Positions 17,496 through 26,552 of a stretch of 64,000 bases of DNA are shown in pieces. Numbering within the stretch: position 1 is the stretch's first letter; each line of letters begins with the position of its first letter. The notes beneath the pieces were generated by a model. The model searched no databases. It had not been told where the DNA came from and was given only the letters and a program-made list of their open reading frames with translations. The stretch comes from Haloarchaeobius salinus (GTDB lineage Archaea > Halobacteriota > Halobacteria > Halobacteriales > Natrialbaceae), in assembly GCF_024464185.1 (NCBI RefSeq), contig NZ_JANHAU010000001.1, forward strand, positions 1 to 64,000, read 5' to 3'. The position numbers and the translations under genes are program-made.

Positions 17496-19187
17496 TCAGG
17501 CGTCGCCGTCGTCGCCCTCGCCGCTCCGCCAGCGTGCAACGAACAGCCCGATCTCGAAGAGGGCGACGAGCCCGACGACCAGCCCGCCGGCCTGGACCTC
17601 GGTCAGCGTCACCCGCTCGACGAGTTCGACCGCGCGCGGCTCCGGCGTGCCGAGGTAGCCGACGACGAGGGCACCCAGCCACACCGGGACACGGGCCGCC
17701 TGGACGAGGTCCCACACGCGCAGGCTCCCGACGTAGTTCTTGTTCACGAAGGCGGCCAGCTCGAACACGAACACGATGGCGGCCCCGAGCAGCAGCGCCG
17801 TGGCGTCACCGAGCCCGAGCGTCGCCAGCGCGTCGGTCACCGCGGGCGGGAGCTCGCCGTAGTAGCCCGTCGGGATGGGCCACGGGCCGAGCGCGTAGCC
17901 GACCAGCCCGGCCAGCACGTACACCTTCGGGCGGCTGTCACCGAGCTCCTCGGCCGTCGGCACCGGCGAGGTCTCCCGCGTCCACTTCAGCAGCAGCAGC
18001 GTCCCCTCGAACAGCCCGATCATCGACGCCGCGACGATGAAGGGCGCGACACCGGTCGGGTCCGGCGAGAACAGGAACGAGATACCCATGAACGCGCCCC
18101 AGAACAGCAGCCGGCGGTCCTGGAGCCACTGCCGGGTCGTGATGCCCATCATGATGGCGAGCATGATGAGCAGCGGGATCTGGAAGACGATGGCCTGGAA
18201 CGCCATCAGCGTGATGATGAGGTTGAACGTATCGGAGAGCGCGAACGCGATGTTCGCCGAGCCCTCGGTGTAGTAGAGGAAGTACTCGAACAACGCCGGC
18301 AGCACGAGGAAGTACGCGAACGCCATCCCCGCGACCGCGAGCACGAGGCTCACCGGGACCGAGGCGAGGTAGTAGCGGCGCTCCTTGGGGTAGAGCCCGG
18401 GACGCATGAACAGGTAGGACTCGTAGACGAACAGCGGGAGCGCGACGACGATACCCGCGAGGCTCGCCACCTTGATCTTCGTCAGGATGAACTCGAGCGG
18501 CGAGTACAGGTGCGGACGGGTGATCTCCGTGGTCGCCGGGAGCAGGTCGTACCACATCGTCGTGATGATCTGCTCGGACGCCGGGATGGCGAGCGCGCTC
18601 GCCGCCGCCGCAGCGAGCAGGACGACCCCGAGCCGGCGGACCATCTCCTCGATGTGGACCGCCAGCGGCAGTTCCTCGTCGTCCGGTGGTCCCCCGAACT
18701 CCTCGTCGTCGTCGAACGGGTCGCCCGGGTCGTCTGGCGTCGTCGGGTTCTCGCCGATGGCCTCGCTCGGCCTGGTCGCACCGGCGGCGTGGCCGACCGG
18801 CACCGATTCGCCGCCGTCGGCCTCGCTCGGGGGGCCGCCGTCCTGGTCGGCGTCTCCCGCCGGGGCAGGGTCGTGCGGCCCCATGTGGATGTCATCGCCG
18901 GTCGCGGGCGACTCGACGGGGACGTCCGCCGGCTCGTCTGGAACGTCCGCCGGCGCTCCGTCGGTCGTGTCGTCGCCCGTCTCGTCCGGGGCGTCGGCCT
19001 CGTCGGTCATGGCCTCGACCGCCCGGGCGGCTGCAGCTTCCACCGACTCCCCGGTCGTGTCTCCCGTGGAGTCCTCGGCGTCGTCGTCGACGGGCTCACC
19101 GGCGGGGTCGCCACCGGGGAGGTCCGGCTCGCGTGGCGGCTGCTCGTCGTCCTTCGAGAGCCCCGAGTCGTCCGGATCCTCCGGCAT
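17496..19187 (-). CDS. tatCo: TatC-family translocase subunit with acidic N-terminal extension (TatCo type)
   Basis: The 563-residue protein has an acidic, low-complexity N-terminal region of about 165 residues. A single TatC domain follows, starting LPLAVHIEEMVRRLGVVLL, with the conserved segment SPLEFILTKIKVASLAGIVVALP... and FxxR in LFMRPGLYPKERRY. Further hydrophobic segments lie at the C-terminus. TatC is the core receptor of the twin-arginine pathway, which exports most secreted proteins in haloarchaea. Halobacteria keep one single-domain and one duplicated TatC, and both are here, divergently arranged. A TATA-like GTCTATAAC lies about 30 bp upstream. Confidence 0.93.
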   Translation of the reverse strand: MPEDPDDSGLSKDDEQPPREPDLPGGDPAGEPVDDDAEDSTGDTTGESVEAAAARAVEAMTDEADAPDETGDDTTDGAPADVPDEPADVPVESPATGDDIHMGPHDPAPAGDADQDGGPPSEADGGESVPVGHAAGATRPSEAIGENPTTPDDPGDPFDDDEEFGGPPDDEELPLAVHIEEMVRRLGVVLLAAAAASALAIPASEQIITTMWYDLLPATTEITRPHLYSPLEFILTKIKVASLAGIVVALPLFVYESYLFMRPGLYPKERRYYLASVPVSLVLAVAGMAFAYFLVLPALFEYFLYYTEGSANIAFALSDTFNLIITLMAFQAIVFQIPLLIMLAIMMGITTRQWLQDRRLLFWGAFMGISFLFSPDPTGVAPFIVAASMIGLFEGTLLLLKWTRETSPVPTAEELGDSRPKVYVLAGLVGYALGPWPIPTGYYGELPPAVTDALATLGLGDATALLLGAAIVFVFELAAFVNKNYVGSLRVWDLVQAARVPVWLGALVVGYLGTPEPRAVELVERVTLTEVQAGGLVVGLVALFEIGLFVARWRSGEGDDGDA

Positions 19188-19291
19188 CTACCAGAGGTAG
19201 AAGCCGCGCGCGTTATAGACCTTTTCTTACCCCCGGCGGGGACTCGGAGAAGAAGATTGATGTGAGAGAGGTGGAAAGCTACCCGCAACGA

Positions 19292-21745
19292 ATGAGTTCC
19301 GTCATCGGTGAGGACACCGCCCGGACCATCAACAGCGGGCGGGAGACCGCCGGCGTGATGCTTCGTGCCCTCCAGAAGCATCTCCAGAAGGTGTTCATCG
19401 TGTTCCTCGTCGGGATGCTCGGGACCATCTACTCGCTTCGCCTGTTCATCTGGGAGTTCCTCCAGCAGAACACCCAGCAGCGGATGCCGCCCGAGATCGC
19501 CCTGCAGGTCGAGGTCATCGCCCGGACGCCGTTCGACGTCATCCTGCTCCAGTTCAAGATCGGGGTCGTCGTCGGCGCACTGCTCGCACTGCCGCTCCTG
19601 CTCTACTTCGCGAAGGACTCGCTGGCCCGGCGTGGCTTCCAGCCCGAGGTGCCGCTGTCGCGCTGGCAGATCGGCGGCATCGTCGGCGCGGTGTTCATCC
19701 TGTTCGTCCTCGGCATCATCTACGCGTACGTCGTCTTCTTCCCCTTCATGTTCGAGTTCCTGGCGACGAACGCGGTGAACGCGTCCATCAAGCCCAGCTA
19801 CGACATCACGATGTGGACCGAGTTCATCGTGTTCCTCACGTTCTCGTTCGGGCTCGCGGCGCAGCTACCACTGATGATGTCGTCGCTCTCCTACGTCGAG
19901 CTCGTCTCCTACGAGTTCTGGCGCGACAACTGGCGCTACGCGTTCCTCATCATCTTCGTCTTCGGCGCGCTGTTCTCCCCGCCGGACCCGTTCACGCAGA
20001 TCATGTGGGCCATCCCGCTCATCTCGCTGTACGTGCTGAGCCTTGGCTTCGCGAAGGTCGTCACGAACCTGAACCGGGCGGGCGGCTCCGGACCGAACGC
20101 CCCCGACCAGAGCCTGTTCAGGAGGCGGATGTACCAGCTCATCGCCATCGCCGTCGTCTCGGCGGCCGGCACCGCCACCTTCTTCGGTACCCGCGCGACC
20201 CGGGTCGTCTCCGAGCAGCTGTTCCCGGCCATCCCGTCGATGGTCCGGCCCGGCCCGCTCTACCCGACGAGCGACCCCGTCTCGCTGGTCGTCGTCGGGC
20301 TCCAGGGTGCGTTCGTCCTCGCCGGCTCGGTGCTGGTCATCTACACCCTCCACATGCTCCGCCAGCCGGTCGTCCCGAAGGGCGGCACCCGGCCGGGCGA
20401 CCCCACGGGCATCGACGTCGGCCAGCTCGACGCCGCCGGCGTCCAGGCGGCCCCGCCCGAGGTGTTCATGGAGATGAGCGAGGAGGAGGCCGTCGGCTAC
20501 GCCCGCGAGGCGATGGACGCCGACGAGCCCGACAAGGCCGAGGCCGTGCTGAACCGGTTCGACGAGGCCGAGGAAGCGCGGGAGGCGGAGGAGGCCGCCC
20601 AGGAGGAGCCGAAGTCCCTCGCCGACCCCACCAGCATGGGGATGGAGCGCAACAGTCACGAGAACCACGCCGAGGACGAGGCGGAGGAGGGTGGGTTCCT
20701 CTCGCGGACCACCGCCGGCGTGGTCGACCCGTTCACCGAGGACGAGACGACCGAGGAGGACATCGGCGGCTACTACTACGACGTGATGTTCATCTTCGAG
20801 TCGATCACCTCGAAGCTGTTCCGCGTCGTCGGCCTGTTCATGGTCGTCATGTTCGGCAGCTTCTACTGGCTGTACACGGGTGGCCTCGGCGACATCAAGC
20901 GGAACTTCATCAAGCGCATCCCGCCCGCCGTCCGTGGCGACCCCGCGGCCGTCGGCTTCGACACGGCGTTCGAGGCGGGCAAGCCGCTCATGGACGCGAT
21001 GACCGTCGCACCCGGCGTCCCGCAGGCCCCGTCGAGCGGCCCCGCGAACCCGGGTGCGGTCGCCAGCGGCCAGCCCTACTCGGAGATCGTCGCCAGCATG
21101 GGCGGTCCGAGCGAGGTCGGGCTCATCGTCGCGCTCCACCCCGTCGAGGCGCTCATCTTCGAGGTGAAGGTGAGCTTCCTGCTCGGCGTCGCCGCCGCGC
21201 TGCCGGTGTTCATGTACTACGCCTGGCCCGCGATGAAGGAACGGGGCATCGTCTCGACCGGCGAGAACTCGACGTTCCTCGTCTGGGGCGTCGCGCTGTT
21301 CGTCGGTTTCGTCATCGGGAGCGTGCTCGGGTACTTCATCGTCGCGCCGACCATCATCTCGTACCTGGTCGCCGACGCCATCCAGGCGGACATGGTCATC
21401 TCCTACCGCCTGAAGAGCTTCTTCTGGCTCATCTTCTTCACCACCCTCGGTATCGGCATCTTCATTGACATCATCGTCACGATGCTGCTGTTCCACTGGG
21501 GGAACATCGTGAAGTACCGGACGTTCCGTGAGTTCTGGCGGCCCATCGTCGTGAGCATCTTCCTCGCGGCGGCGCTGTTCTCGCCATCGGGCGTCCTGAC
21601 GATGCTGGTCCTCTCCATCCCCATCGCCATGGCGTACCTCCTCGGGCTCGGCCTGCTCAGCATCGCGACGATCCCCTGGCGGCTCCGAGGCGGCGGCGGT
21701 GGCGGCGGCGAGCCCGAGGAGCCGGCCGCGGAGGAGGCGGCCTGA
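19292..21745 (+). CDS. tatCt: tandem-duplicated TatC translocase subunit (TatCt type)
   Basis: The 817-residue protein contains two TatC domains. The first (about 25-275) has PPEIALQVEVIARTPFDVIL and FSFGLAAQLPLMM. The second (about 510-800) has HPVEALIFEVKVSFLLGVAA and similar transmembrane segments. They are joined by a charged linker rich in Glu and Ala (about 395-475). Such fused TatC proteins are peculiar to haloarchaea. The ATG at 19292 (MSSVIGEDTARTI) is preferred. The frame upstream is open only because of high GC. It shares the 104-bp gap with tatCo, so the pair may be co-regulated. Confidence 0.93.
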   Translation: MSSVIGEDTARTINSGRETAGVMLRALQKHLQKVFIVFLVGMLGTIYSLRLFIWEFLQQNTQQRMPPEIALQVEVIARTPFDVILLQFKIGVVVGALLALPLLLYFAKDSLARRGFQPEVPLSRWQIGGIVGAVFILFVLGIIYAYVVFFPFMFEFLATNAVNASIKPSYDITMWTEFIVFLTFSFGLAAQLPLMMSSLSYVELVSYEFWRDNWRYAFLIIFVFGALFSPPDPFTQIMWAIPLISLYVLSLGFAKVVTNLNRAGGSGPNAPDQSLFRRRMYQLIAIAVVSAAGTATFFGTRATRVVSEQLFPAIPSMVRPGPLYPTSDPVSLVVVGLQGAFVLAGSVLVIYTLHMLRQPVVPKGGTRPGDPTGIDVGQLDAAGVQAAPPEVFMEMSEEEAVGYAREAMDADEPDKAEAVLNRFDEAEEAREAEEAAQEEPKSLADPTSMGMERNSHENHAEDEAEEGGFLSRTTAGVVDPFTEDETTEEDIGGYYYDVMFIFESITSKLFRVVGLFMVVMFGSFYWLYTGGLGDIKRNFIKRIPPAVRGDPAAVGFDTAFEAGKPLMDAMTVAPGVPQAPSSGPANPGAVASGQPYSEIVASMGGPSEVGLIVALHPVEALIFEVKVSFLLGVAAALPVFMYYAWPAMKERGIVSTGENSTFLVWGVALFVGFVIGSVLGYFIVAPTIISYLVADAIQADMVISYRLKSFFWLIFFTTLGIGIFIDIIVTMLLFHWGNIVKYRTFREFWRPIVVSIFLAAALFSPSGVLTMLVLSIPIAMAYLLGLGLLSIATIPWRLRGGGGGGGEPEEPAAEEAA

Positions 21746-21857
21746 GCGGTACTCCCCCGTTCCGTACGACCCCGGCCCGAGCGGTGCGGTTCGAAGCGAC
21801 CTGTTGTCGTCCGGTACTCAACATATAAGTGTCCGATGGTGGTAGGTTGCCTGGTAC

Positions 21858-22727
21858 ATGCTACCACTTCAGTTGGGGCTCGACCTCGGGCAGTACGTCG
21901 CACCGATCATCAGCGCCATCACGACCGTCGTCATCTTCGTCGTGGTGTTCGTGGTCCTGTTCGTGCTCGGACGGGTCGTCGTGACCCGTGCGGTCGAGAA
22001 GAGCCTCCGGCAGCGTGGCTTCGAGGAGACGCTCGTCGGACTCGCCACGAGCGTGACGACCACCGTCGTCGCCGTCCTCGCCATCGCACTGGCCGCGACC
22101 GTCGCCGGCTTCGGCGTCGTCCTCGCGGCGTTCGCGACACTCGCCGGCGCGCTCGCGCTCGCGGTCGGCTTCGCCGCACAGGACCTCATCGCCAACTTCG
22201 TCGCTGGCGTGTTCATCCTGCAGGACGAGCCGTTCACGACCGGTGACTGGATCGAGTGGAACGGCAACGGCGGCGTCGTCCGCGAGATCGAGCTCCGGGT
22301 GACGAAGCTCGACACGTTCGACAACGAGCTGGTGACGGTCCCGAACAGCGAACTCGCCAACACGGCGGTCGTCAACAACGTGGCGAACGACGAGCGTCGG
22401 GTGTCCGTCGGCTTCGGCATCGGCTACGGCGACGACATCGAGGCGGCCCGCGAGGCCATCGTCGACGAGGCGTCGAAGATCGATGCCGCCTTCGACGACC
22501 CCGCGCCGTCGGCACCCGTCGTGGAGCTGGGCGACTCCGCCGTCGTGCTCTCGGGCCGGCTCTGGATCGACCCGCGCGAGGACAGCTACGGGGCGGTTCG
22601 GTCGGAGTTCCTCGAAGCTGTCAAGGAGCGCCTCGACGCCGAGGGTATCGACATGCCGTACCCGAACACGGAGCTCTCGGGCGACATCGAGGTCAGGAAC
22701 GTCGACGCGGGGGTCGCGGACGACTGA
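21858..22727 (+). CDS. MscS-family mechanosensitive channel
   Basis: The 289-residue membrane protein has three N-terminal transmembrane helices, including the pore helix with its Gly/Ala pattern (FGVVLAAFATLAGALALAVGFAAQDLIANFVAG). A beta domain follows (DEPFTTGDWIEW, then VTVPNSELANTAVVN) and an alpha/beta C-terminal domain. This is the MscS fold, which releases solutes when the membrane is stretched. A TATA box ACATATAAG at about 21820-21829 gives a short leader. It is downstream of tatCt by 112 bp, but the separate promoter suggests an independent unit. Confidence 0.95.
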   Translation: MLPLQLGLDLGQYVAPIISAITTVVIFVVVFVVLFVLGRVVVTRAVEKSLRQRGFEETLVGLATSVTTTVVAVLAIALAATVAGFGVVLAAFATLAGALALAVGFAAQDLIANFVAGVFILQDEPFTTGDWIEWNGNGGVVREIELRVTKLDTFDNELVTVPNSELANTAVVNNVANDERRVSVGFGIGYGDDIEAAREAIVDEASKIDAAFDDPAPSAPVVELGDSAVVLSGRLWIDPREDSYGAVRSEFLEAVKERLDAEGIDMPYPNTELSGDIEVRNVDAGVADD

Positions 22728-22787
22728 GCGCGGCCACCGTCGCCGACACCACCGGTATATTTACCACAGATACACCAACCACGGCGT

Positions 22788-22967
22788 ATGCCCAAGATCA
22801 GCGTCGAGATCCCACAGGAGCTGCTCGACGACCTCGACGACCACGTCGGCGAGGACGGCAAGTTCGTCAACCGCTCGGACGCCATCCGGTCGTCCATCCG
22901 GAAGAACCTGGACATCCTGGACGAGATCGACGCGCGACACGACCGACTGGAGGACGACGACGAGTAA
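22788..22967 (+). CDS. ribbon-helix-helix (CopG/NikR-type) small regulator
   Basis: The 59-residue product MPKISVEIPQELLDDLD... has the ribbon-helix-helix pattern: a beta strand (KISVEIP), helix A (QELLDDLDDHV), then SRSDAIRSSI-like residues (NRSDAIRSSIRKNL) in helix B. An acidic tail follows. Such proteins bind DNA as dimers through the paired strands. The adjacent mscS and rlmE genes are possible targets, but nothing in the sequence proves it. GGTATATTTACC (22754-22765) is a good TATA box about 28 bp before the ATG, so the transcript is near leaderless. Confidence 0.88.
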   Translation: MPKISVEIPQELLDDLDDHVGEDGKFVNRSDAIRSSIRKNLDILDEIDARHDRLEDDDE

Positions 22968-23005
22968 GGAGAAACGGCGAGGGGGACGTGACGAGAGGGG
23001 AGCGG

Positions 23006-23779
23006 CTACAGCGGCTCCGCGAAGCCGAACCGGGGCTTGACCTCGCGAACCTCGACCTCGACGGTCTCACCCTCGTCGGCACCGTCGACGAACAGCGTGA
23101 AGCCCTCGACCTTGGCGATGCCGTCGCCCTCGCTGCCGACGTCCTCGATGGTCACCTCGAGGGTGTCACCGGGGCGGACGGGCGCGGTCAGGCGGTGCTT
23201 GGCGACCAGGTACACCTCGGAGGACTCGTCACGCGACGCTTCGGGGGTCGTCGTCCGGACGTACTGGAACTCCGCCTCGATGTCCTCGCGAAGGTCGTCG
23301 AGGTCCTGGCCCTGGAACACCTTCACGGCGAAGTCGCCGCCGGTGTCGAGCACGTCCAGTGCGGTCTCGAACGCCTGCCGGGCGAGGTGCACGGAGCGGG
23401 CGTGGTCGAGCTGGTACTCGCCGGTCATGTTCGGGGCCATGTCCGAGAGCACCACGTCGACCTCGTTGCCGGCCGCCTCGCGGACCTGCTCCTTCGTCTC
23501 CTCGTCGGTCATGTCGCCGCGGATGGTCTCTATCCAGTCGTCGTACTCCTCGTCGAACGCCGTGATGCGCTGGAAGTCGACGCCGATGACCGTGCCGCGG
23601 GAGCCGACCTCCTCGGCAGCGACCTGCAGCCAGCCGCCCGGGGCGGCCCCGAGGTCGACGACCGTGTTTCCGGGGCCGAACAGTCCCTCCTTCCGGTCGA
23701 GCTGTTTGAGCTTGTACGCCGCCCGCGAGCGGTACCCCTCCTGTTTCGACTTGTTGTACCAGTGGTCCTTGCGCGCCAT
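23006..23779 (-). CDS. rlmE: 23S rRNA uridine 2'-O-methyltransferase (RlmE/FtsJ) with TRAM domain
   Basis: The 257-residue protein starts MARKDHWYNKSKQEGYRSRAAYKL, which holds the first catalytic Lys of the FtsJ K-D-K-E tetrad. VVDLGAAPGGWLQVA is the SAM-binding motif, VVLSDMAPNMTG supplies the Asp, and FAVKVFQG the second Lys. A TRAM RNA-binding domain occupies the C-terminus (about 195-257, with VTIEDVGSEGDGIAKVEGFTLFV). The enzyme methylates the A-loop uridine of 23S rRNA. The TRAM fusion is the normal archaeal form. It is convergent with the ribbon-helix-helix gene. Confidence 0.95.
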   Translation of the reverse strand: MARKDHWYNKSKQEGYRSRAAYKLKQLDRKEGLFGPGNTVVDLGAAPGGWLQVAAEEVGSRGTVIGVDFQRITAFDEEYDDWIETIRGDMTDEETKEQVREAAGNEVDVVLSDMAPNMTGEYQLDHARSVHLARQAFETALDVLDTGGDFAVKVFQGQDLDDLREDIEAEFQYVRTTTPEASRDESSEVYLVAKHRLTAPVRPGDTLEVTIEDVGSEGDGIAKVEGFTLFVDGADEGETVEVEVREVKPRFGFAEPL

Positions 23780-23852
23780 GGGTGGTCAGTTGCCGGTTGT
23801 AGCCCGCGAGCGCGGTTATGGGCTTCGTTCCGACCGTGTCGACGACGGGCCC

Positions 23853-24659
23853 TCACCGGCGCGCGATGCGCGGCGAGACGAAGTACTCCACCGAGCCCGC
23901 GCCGTCGGCGAACGCGTAACCGAGAACCAGCGGCTCCTCGGTGCCGAGTTCGAGCGTCACGGCGGTTCCCGAGGGGATCTCGCGGGTCACGTCGCGCAGG
24001 TAGTCGAGGCTGAACAGTGAGCACGCGTCGCCCGGCGAGATGTCGACGAGGTCGTCGGATTCGCGGCTGAGCGACACGTCGTCGGTGTCGCCCTCCGCAT
24101 CGACGTGGAACGTCTCGCTCTCGGAGTCCACGGCGAGCGCGAGGTGGTCCGAGACCATATCCGCCGCTGAAACCGCCCGGTCGAGCCCCGACTCGTCGAT
24201 GACGACCTCGGCCGGGGCGTCGTATGCGAGGTCCTCCCGAGGCGGGGACGAGCGGATGCTGTCTGGGTCGACGAGCGCGAGCGTGTACTCCAGCCCGTCG
24301 ACGTTGAGGTGCAGCCGGCGCGTCTCGGGGTCGAGGGCGAGGTCGACGAGGGCGTCCCGGTCGGCCATCGAGAGCACGTCGCCGAAGCGGTCGAGGTCCA
24401 CACCCAGAATCTCGCCGTCCGCGTCGTACGCCTCGAACGCCTCCCGGTCGACCGAGAGCCCGACGGCGGCGACGTTGGCGGGGTCGATGGCGGTTATCTC
24501 GACGCCATCGTCGCCGAACTGGATGCGGCACTCGTCGACGAGCGCGCCGACGAGCGAGACGGTCCGCCGAAGCGTCTCTGCCGGCGCGATGGCGTGCAGG
24601 CTGTCGGATGCCGGGTCGGCTGGCGGCTGGGCGGACTGTGGGGTTTCGCTGTCGGCCAT
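23853..24659 (-). CDS. second PCNA-like sliding clamp (paralogue)
   Basis: The 268-residue protein aligns along its whole length with the canonical PCNA encoded at 25423-26166; I estimate roughly half the residues are identical. Shared blocks include [51 protein letters not shown] and [11 protein letters not shown]. It has a Pro/Ala-rich N-terminal extension of about 22 residues that the canonical clamp lacks. Most haloarchaea have a single PCNA, so a paralogue beside it is notable. It could form heterotrimers with PCNA or a specialised clamp. Function is inferred from family only. It is divergent from the gene at 24772, with paired 25-bp repeats between them. Confidence 0.92.
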   Translation of the reverse strand: MADSETPQSAQPPADPASDSLHAIAPAETLRRTVSLVGALVDECRIQFGDDGVEITAIDPANVAAVGLSVDREAFEAYDADGEILGVDLDRFGDVLSMADRDALVDLALDPETRRLHLNVDGLEYTLALVDPDSIRSSPPREDLAYDAPAEVVIDESGLDRAVSAADMVSDHLALAVDSESETFHVDAEGDTDDVSLSRESDDLVDISPGDACSLFSLDYLRDVTREIPSGTAVTLELGTEEPLVLGYAFADGAGSVEYFVSPRIARR

Positions 24660-24706
24660 GGAGAGGAGCAGGAGCGGGAGCTCGTTAACCGTTTTGTGGG
24701 TCGACT

Positions 24707-24774
24707 AGTAGATAACTCGTAATGAGTTACGATTATATGTGTCGGGCATAGTGGATAACCCGTATCAAGTTATG
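24707..24774. promoter_or_regulatory. two 25-bp direct repeats around a TATA box (candidate operator pair)
   Basis: Copies at 24707-24731 and 24750-24774 match at 19 of 25 positions by eye, with a period of 43 bp. Both contain GATAACYCGT followed by AGTTA. The first copy also holds the inverted repeat TAACTC-N5-GAGTTA. A TATA-like GATTATATG lies between them at 24731-24739, and the second copy overlaps the ATG at 24772. The site sits between the divergent second PCNA gene and the small unknown gene, so it could govern both. Confidence 0.65.
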
Positions 24775-25338
24775 GCTGGCGACGACGACCGCGGCCGGGG
24801 CATCCTCAGCCCGGCCGACCGTGCGTACCTCCGTGGCGAGACGGAGCTCGGCAGCGTCCAGTCCGAGCGAAACACCCGGGCTCGCATCCGGGACCGGGTC
24901 CACGACGCGCTGTTCGACTTCGAGCTACTGGTCGAGGCGCTCGACGACCGCGACCGCGACCTCGTCGCCGAGCGGCTGGCCGACGGCGAGGGGACGGAGT
25001 CGTTCGACGGGCTCGTCGCCGCCGTCGCGTTCCTGTATCGCATCACCGAGGAGACGGGGCTCGACTTCGAGACGGTGCTCCGCGAGGGCGTCAACGTCGC
25101 GGAAGCGCCCGAGGGCAGGGCGGCGACGGTCGACCTCGAGCTGACGTTCCACGGGCTCACCGTCGAGGGGTTGCGGGCGAGGCTGGAACGCGGCGAGGAG
25201 CTCTCGCTCACCGAGCTCGCCGTGTTGCACGATAGCGACGCGGTCCGACCGGACGAGCTGGCGGCGTACTTCGGGGACGACGACCCGACCGGCGGCGTCG
25301 ACGACGGCCGCATCCAGTCGAAGGTGACGAACTTCTGA
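24772..25338 (+). CDS. haloarchaeal protein of unknown function between two PCNA genes
   Basis: This 188-residue acidic protein of mainly helical character begins MAGDDDRGRGILSPADRAYLRG and continues RNTRARIRDRVHDALFDFELL. That SPADRAYLRG...RARIRDR pattern recurs in haloarchaeal proteins with no assigned function. The last residues are QSKVTNF (182-188), which resembles the start of a PCNA-interacting (PIP) box, Q-x-x-h-x-x-F, at the extreme C-terminus where such boxes are common. The ATG at 24772 fits the TATA box at 24731. It is followed 84 bp later by PCNA. Binding to a PCNA is inference. Confidence 0.8.
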   Translation: MAGDDDRGRGILSPADRAYLRGETELGSVQSERNTRARIRDRVHDALFDFELLVEALDDRDRDLVAERLADGEGTESFDGLVAAVAFLYRITEETGLDFETVLREGVNVAEAPEGRAATVDLELTFHGLTVEGLRARLERGEELSLTELAVLHDSDAVRPDELAAYFGDDDPTGGVDDGRIQSKVTNF

Positions 25339-25422
25339 GCGCCGGGCGACCGGGCGATTCGCACGCGCTCGCGCGACCGAAAGGGTGTTTTTTTAGTGCC
25401 CGGTTTCGTAGCGTGATTCAAC

Positions 25423-26166
25423 ATGTTCAAGGCCATCGTGAGCGCCGAGACGCTCAAGACGACGCTCGACTCCGTGAGCGTCCTGGTGGACGAGTGCAAG
25501 GTCCACCTCGACGAAGACGGCATCGAGATACGCGCCGTCGACCCCGCCAACGTCGGCATGGTCGACCTGCGGCTCTCCGCCGAGGCGTTCGAGTCCTACG
25601 AGGCCGACGGCGGCATCATCGGCGTCAACCTCTCCCGCCTCGAGGACATCGCCGGGATGGCCGACGCCGGACAGCTCGTCGAGCTCGAACTCGACGAGGA
25701 GACGCGCAAGCTCCACATCCAGATCGACGGGCTGGAGTACACGCTCGCGCTCATCGACCCCGACAGCATCCGCCAGGAGCCCGACATCCCGGACCTGGAC
25801 CTCTCCGCCGAGGTCGTCATCGAGGGCAAGGACATCAACCGCGCCGTCAAGGCCTCCGACATGGTCTCGGACCACATCGCACTCGGCGTCGACGCCGGCG
25901 ACGAGCTGTTCTACGTCGACGCGGAGGGCGACACCGACGACGTCCACCTCGAACTCGACACCGAGGACCTCATCGACCTGCAGGCCGGCGATGCCCGCTC
26001 GCTGTTCAGCCTCGACTACCTGAAGGACATGAACAAGGCCATCCCCGCCGACGCCGAGGTCACCCTCGAGCTCGGCGAGGAGTTCCCCCTCAAGATCAAC
26101 TTCCCCATCGCCGAGGGACAGGGCTCGGTCCTGTTCGTGCTCGCACCGCGCATCCAGAGCGACTAG
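25423..26166 (+). CDS. pcn: PCNA, DNA polymerase sliding clamp
   Basis: The 247-residue protein starts [26 protein letters not shown], the usual haloarchaeal PCNA N-terminus. It has the two-domain clamp pattern, the interdomain region ([25 protein letters not shown]), and the acidic surface typical of halophilic PCNA. It encircles DNA as a trimer and tethers PolB/PolD, Fen1, ligase and RFC. The TATA-like GTTTTTTTAGTG (25386-25397) leaves a short leader. A paralogue lies divergently 760 bp upstream, with an unknown gene between. Confidence 0.97.
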   Translation: MFKAIVSAETLKTTLDSVSVLVDECKVHLDEDGIEIRAVDPANVGMVDLRLSAEAFESYEADGGIIGVNLSRLEDIAGMADAGQLVELELDEETRKLHIQIDGLEYTLALIDPDSIRQEPDIPDLDLSAEVVIEGKDINRAVKASDMVSDHIALGVDAGDELFYVDAEGDTDDVHLELDTEDLIDLQAGDARSLFSLDYLKDMNKAIPADAEVTLELGEEFPLKINFPIAEGQGSVLFVLAPRIQSD

Positions 26167-26186
26167 CTCGCGGCTCTCGCTCTCTT

Positions 26187-26552
26187 CTACGCTCGCTCCC
26201 ACGCCGCGTGCCCGAGCGCCGCGGCCGGCAGGCAGACCAGCGACCCGAAGGTGAACACGACCGCGGCGAGTTCGACGAGCGCGACGGCGCTCACGGCGAC
26301 GACGACGGCGGTCAGCGAGCCGACCCCTAACGCGACGTTCACGTCACCACGTCCGAGCGCGATGCCGACGACGAACGCGTGGGCCGCCGCCAGCGTGGTC
26401 GCGGCCATCGCGAGCGCCAGCGTCACCTGTCCGGTGAACGTGAAGTAGGCCAGGAACGGGACGAGGACGGCGAGTGCGACCGGCCAGTGGGCCTCGGTCA
26501 CGCCCGCCACCACGTCTCGGTAGCCAGACCGGTGCCGCGACTCCTCTCCCAT
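26187..26552 (-). CDS. small integral membrane protein, unknown
   Basis: The 121-residue product begins MGEESRHRSGYRDVVAG and contains about four hydrophobic helices (VALAVLVPFLAYFTF, LALAMAATTLAAAHAFVVG, VALGVGSLTAVVVAVSAVALV, VVFTFGSLVCLPAAALG). I do not recognise a family. The gene is convergent with pcn (20 bp between stops). The ATG at 26552 is chosen because residues upstream of it in the open frame are low-complexity and unlike a membrane protein start. Confidence 0.7.
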   Translation of the reverse strand: MGEESRHRSGYRDVVAGVTEAHWPVALAVLVPFLAYFTFTGQVTLALAMAATTLAAAHAFVVGIALGRGDVNVALGVGSLTAVVVAVSAVALVELAAVVFTFGSLVCLPAAALGHAAWERA

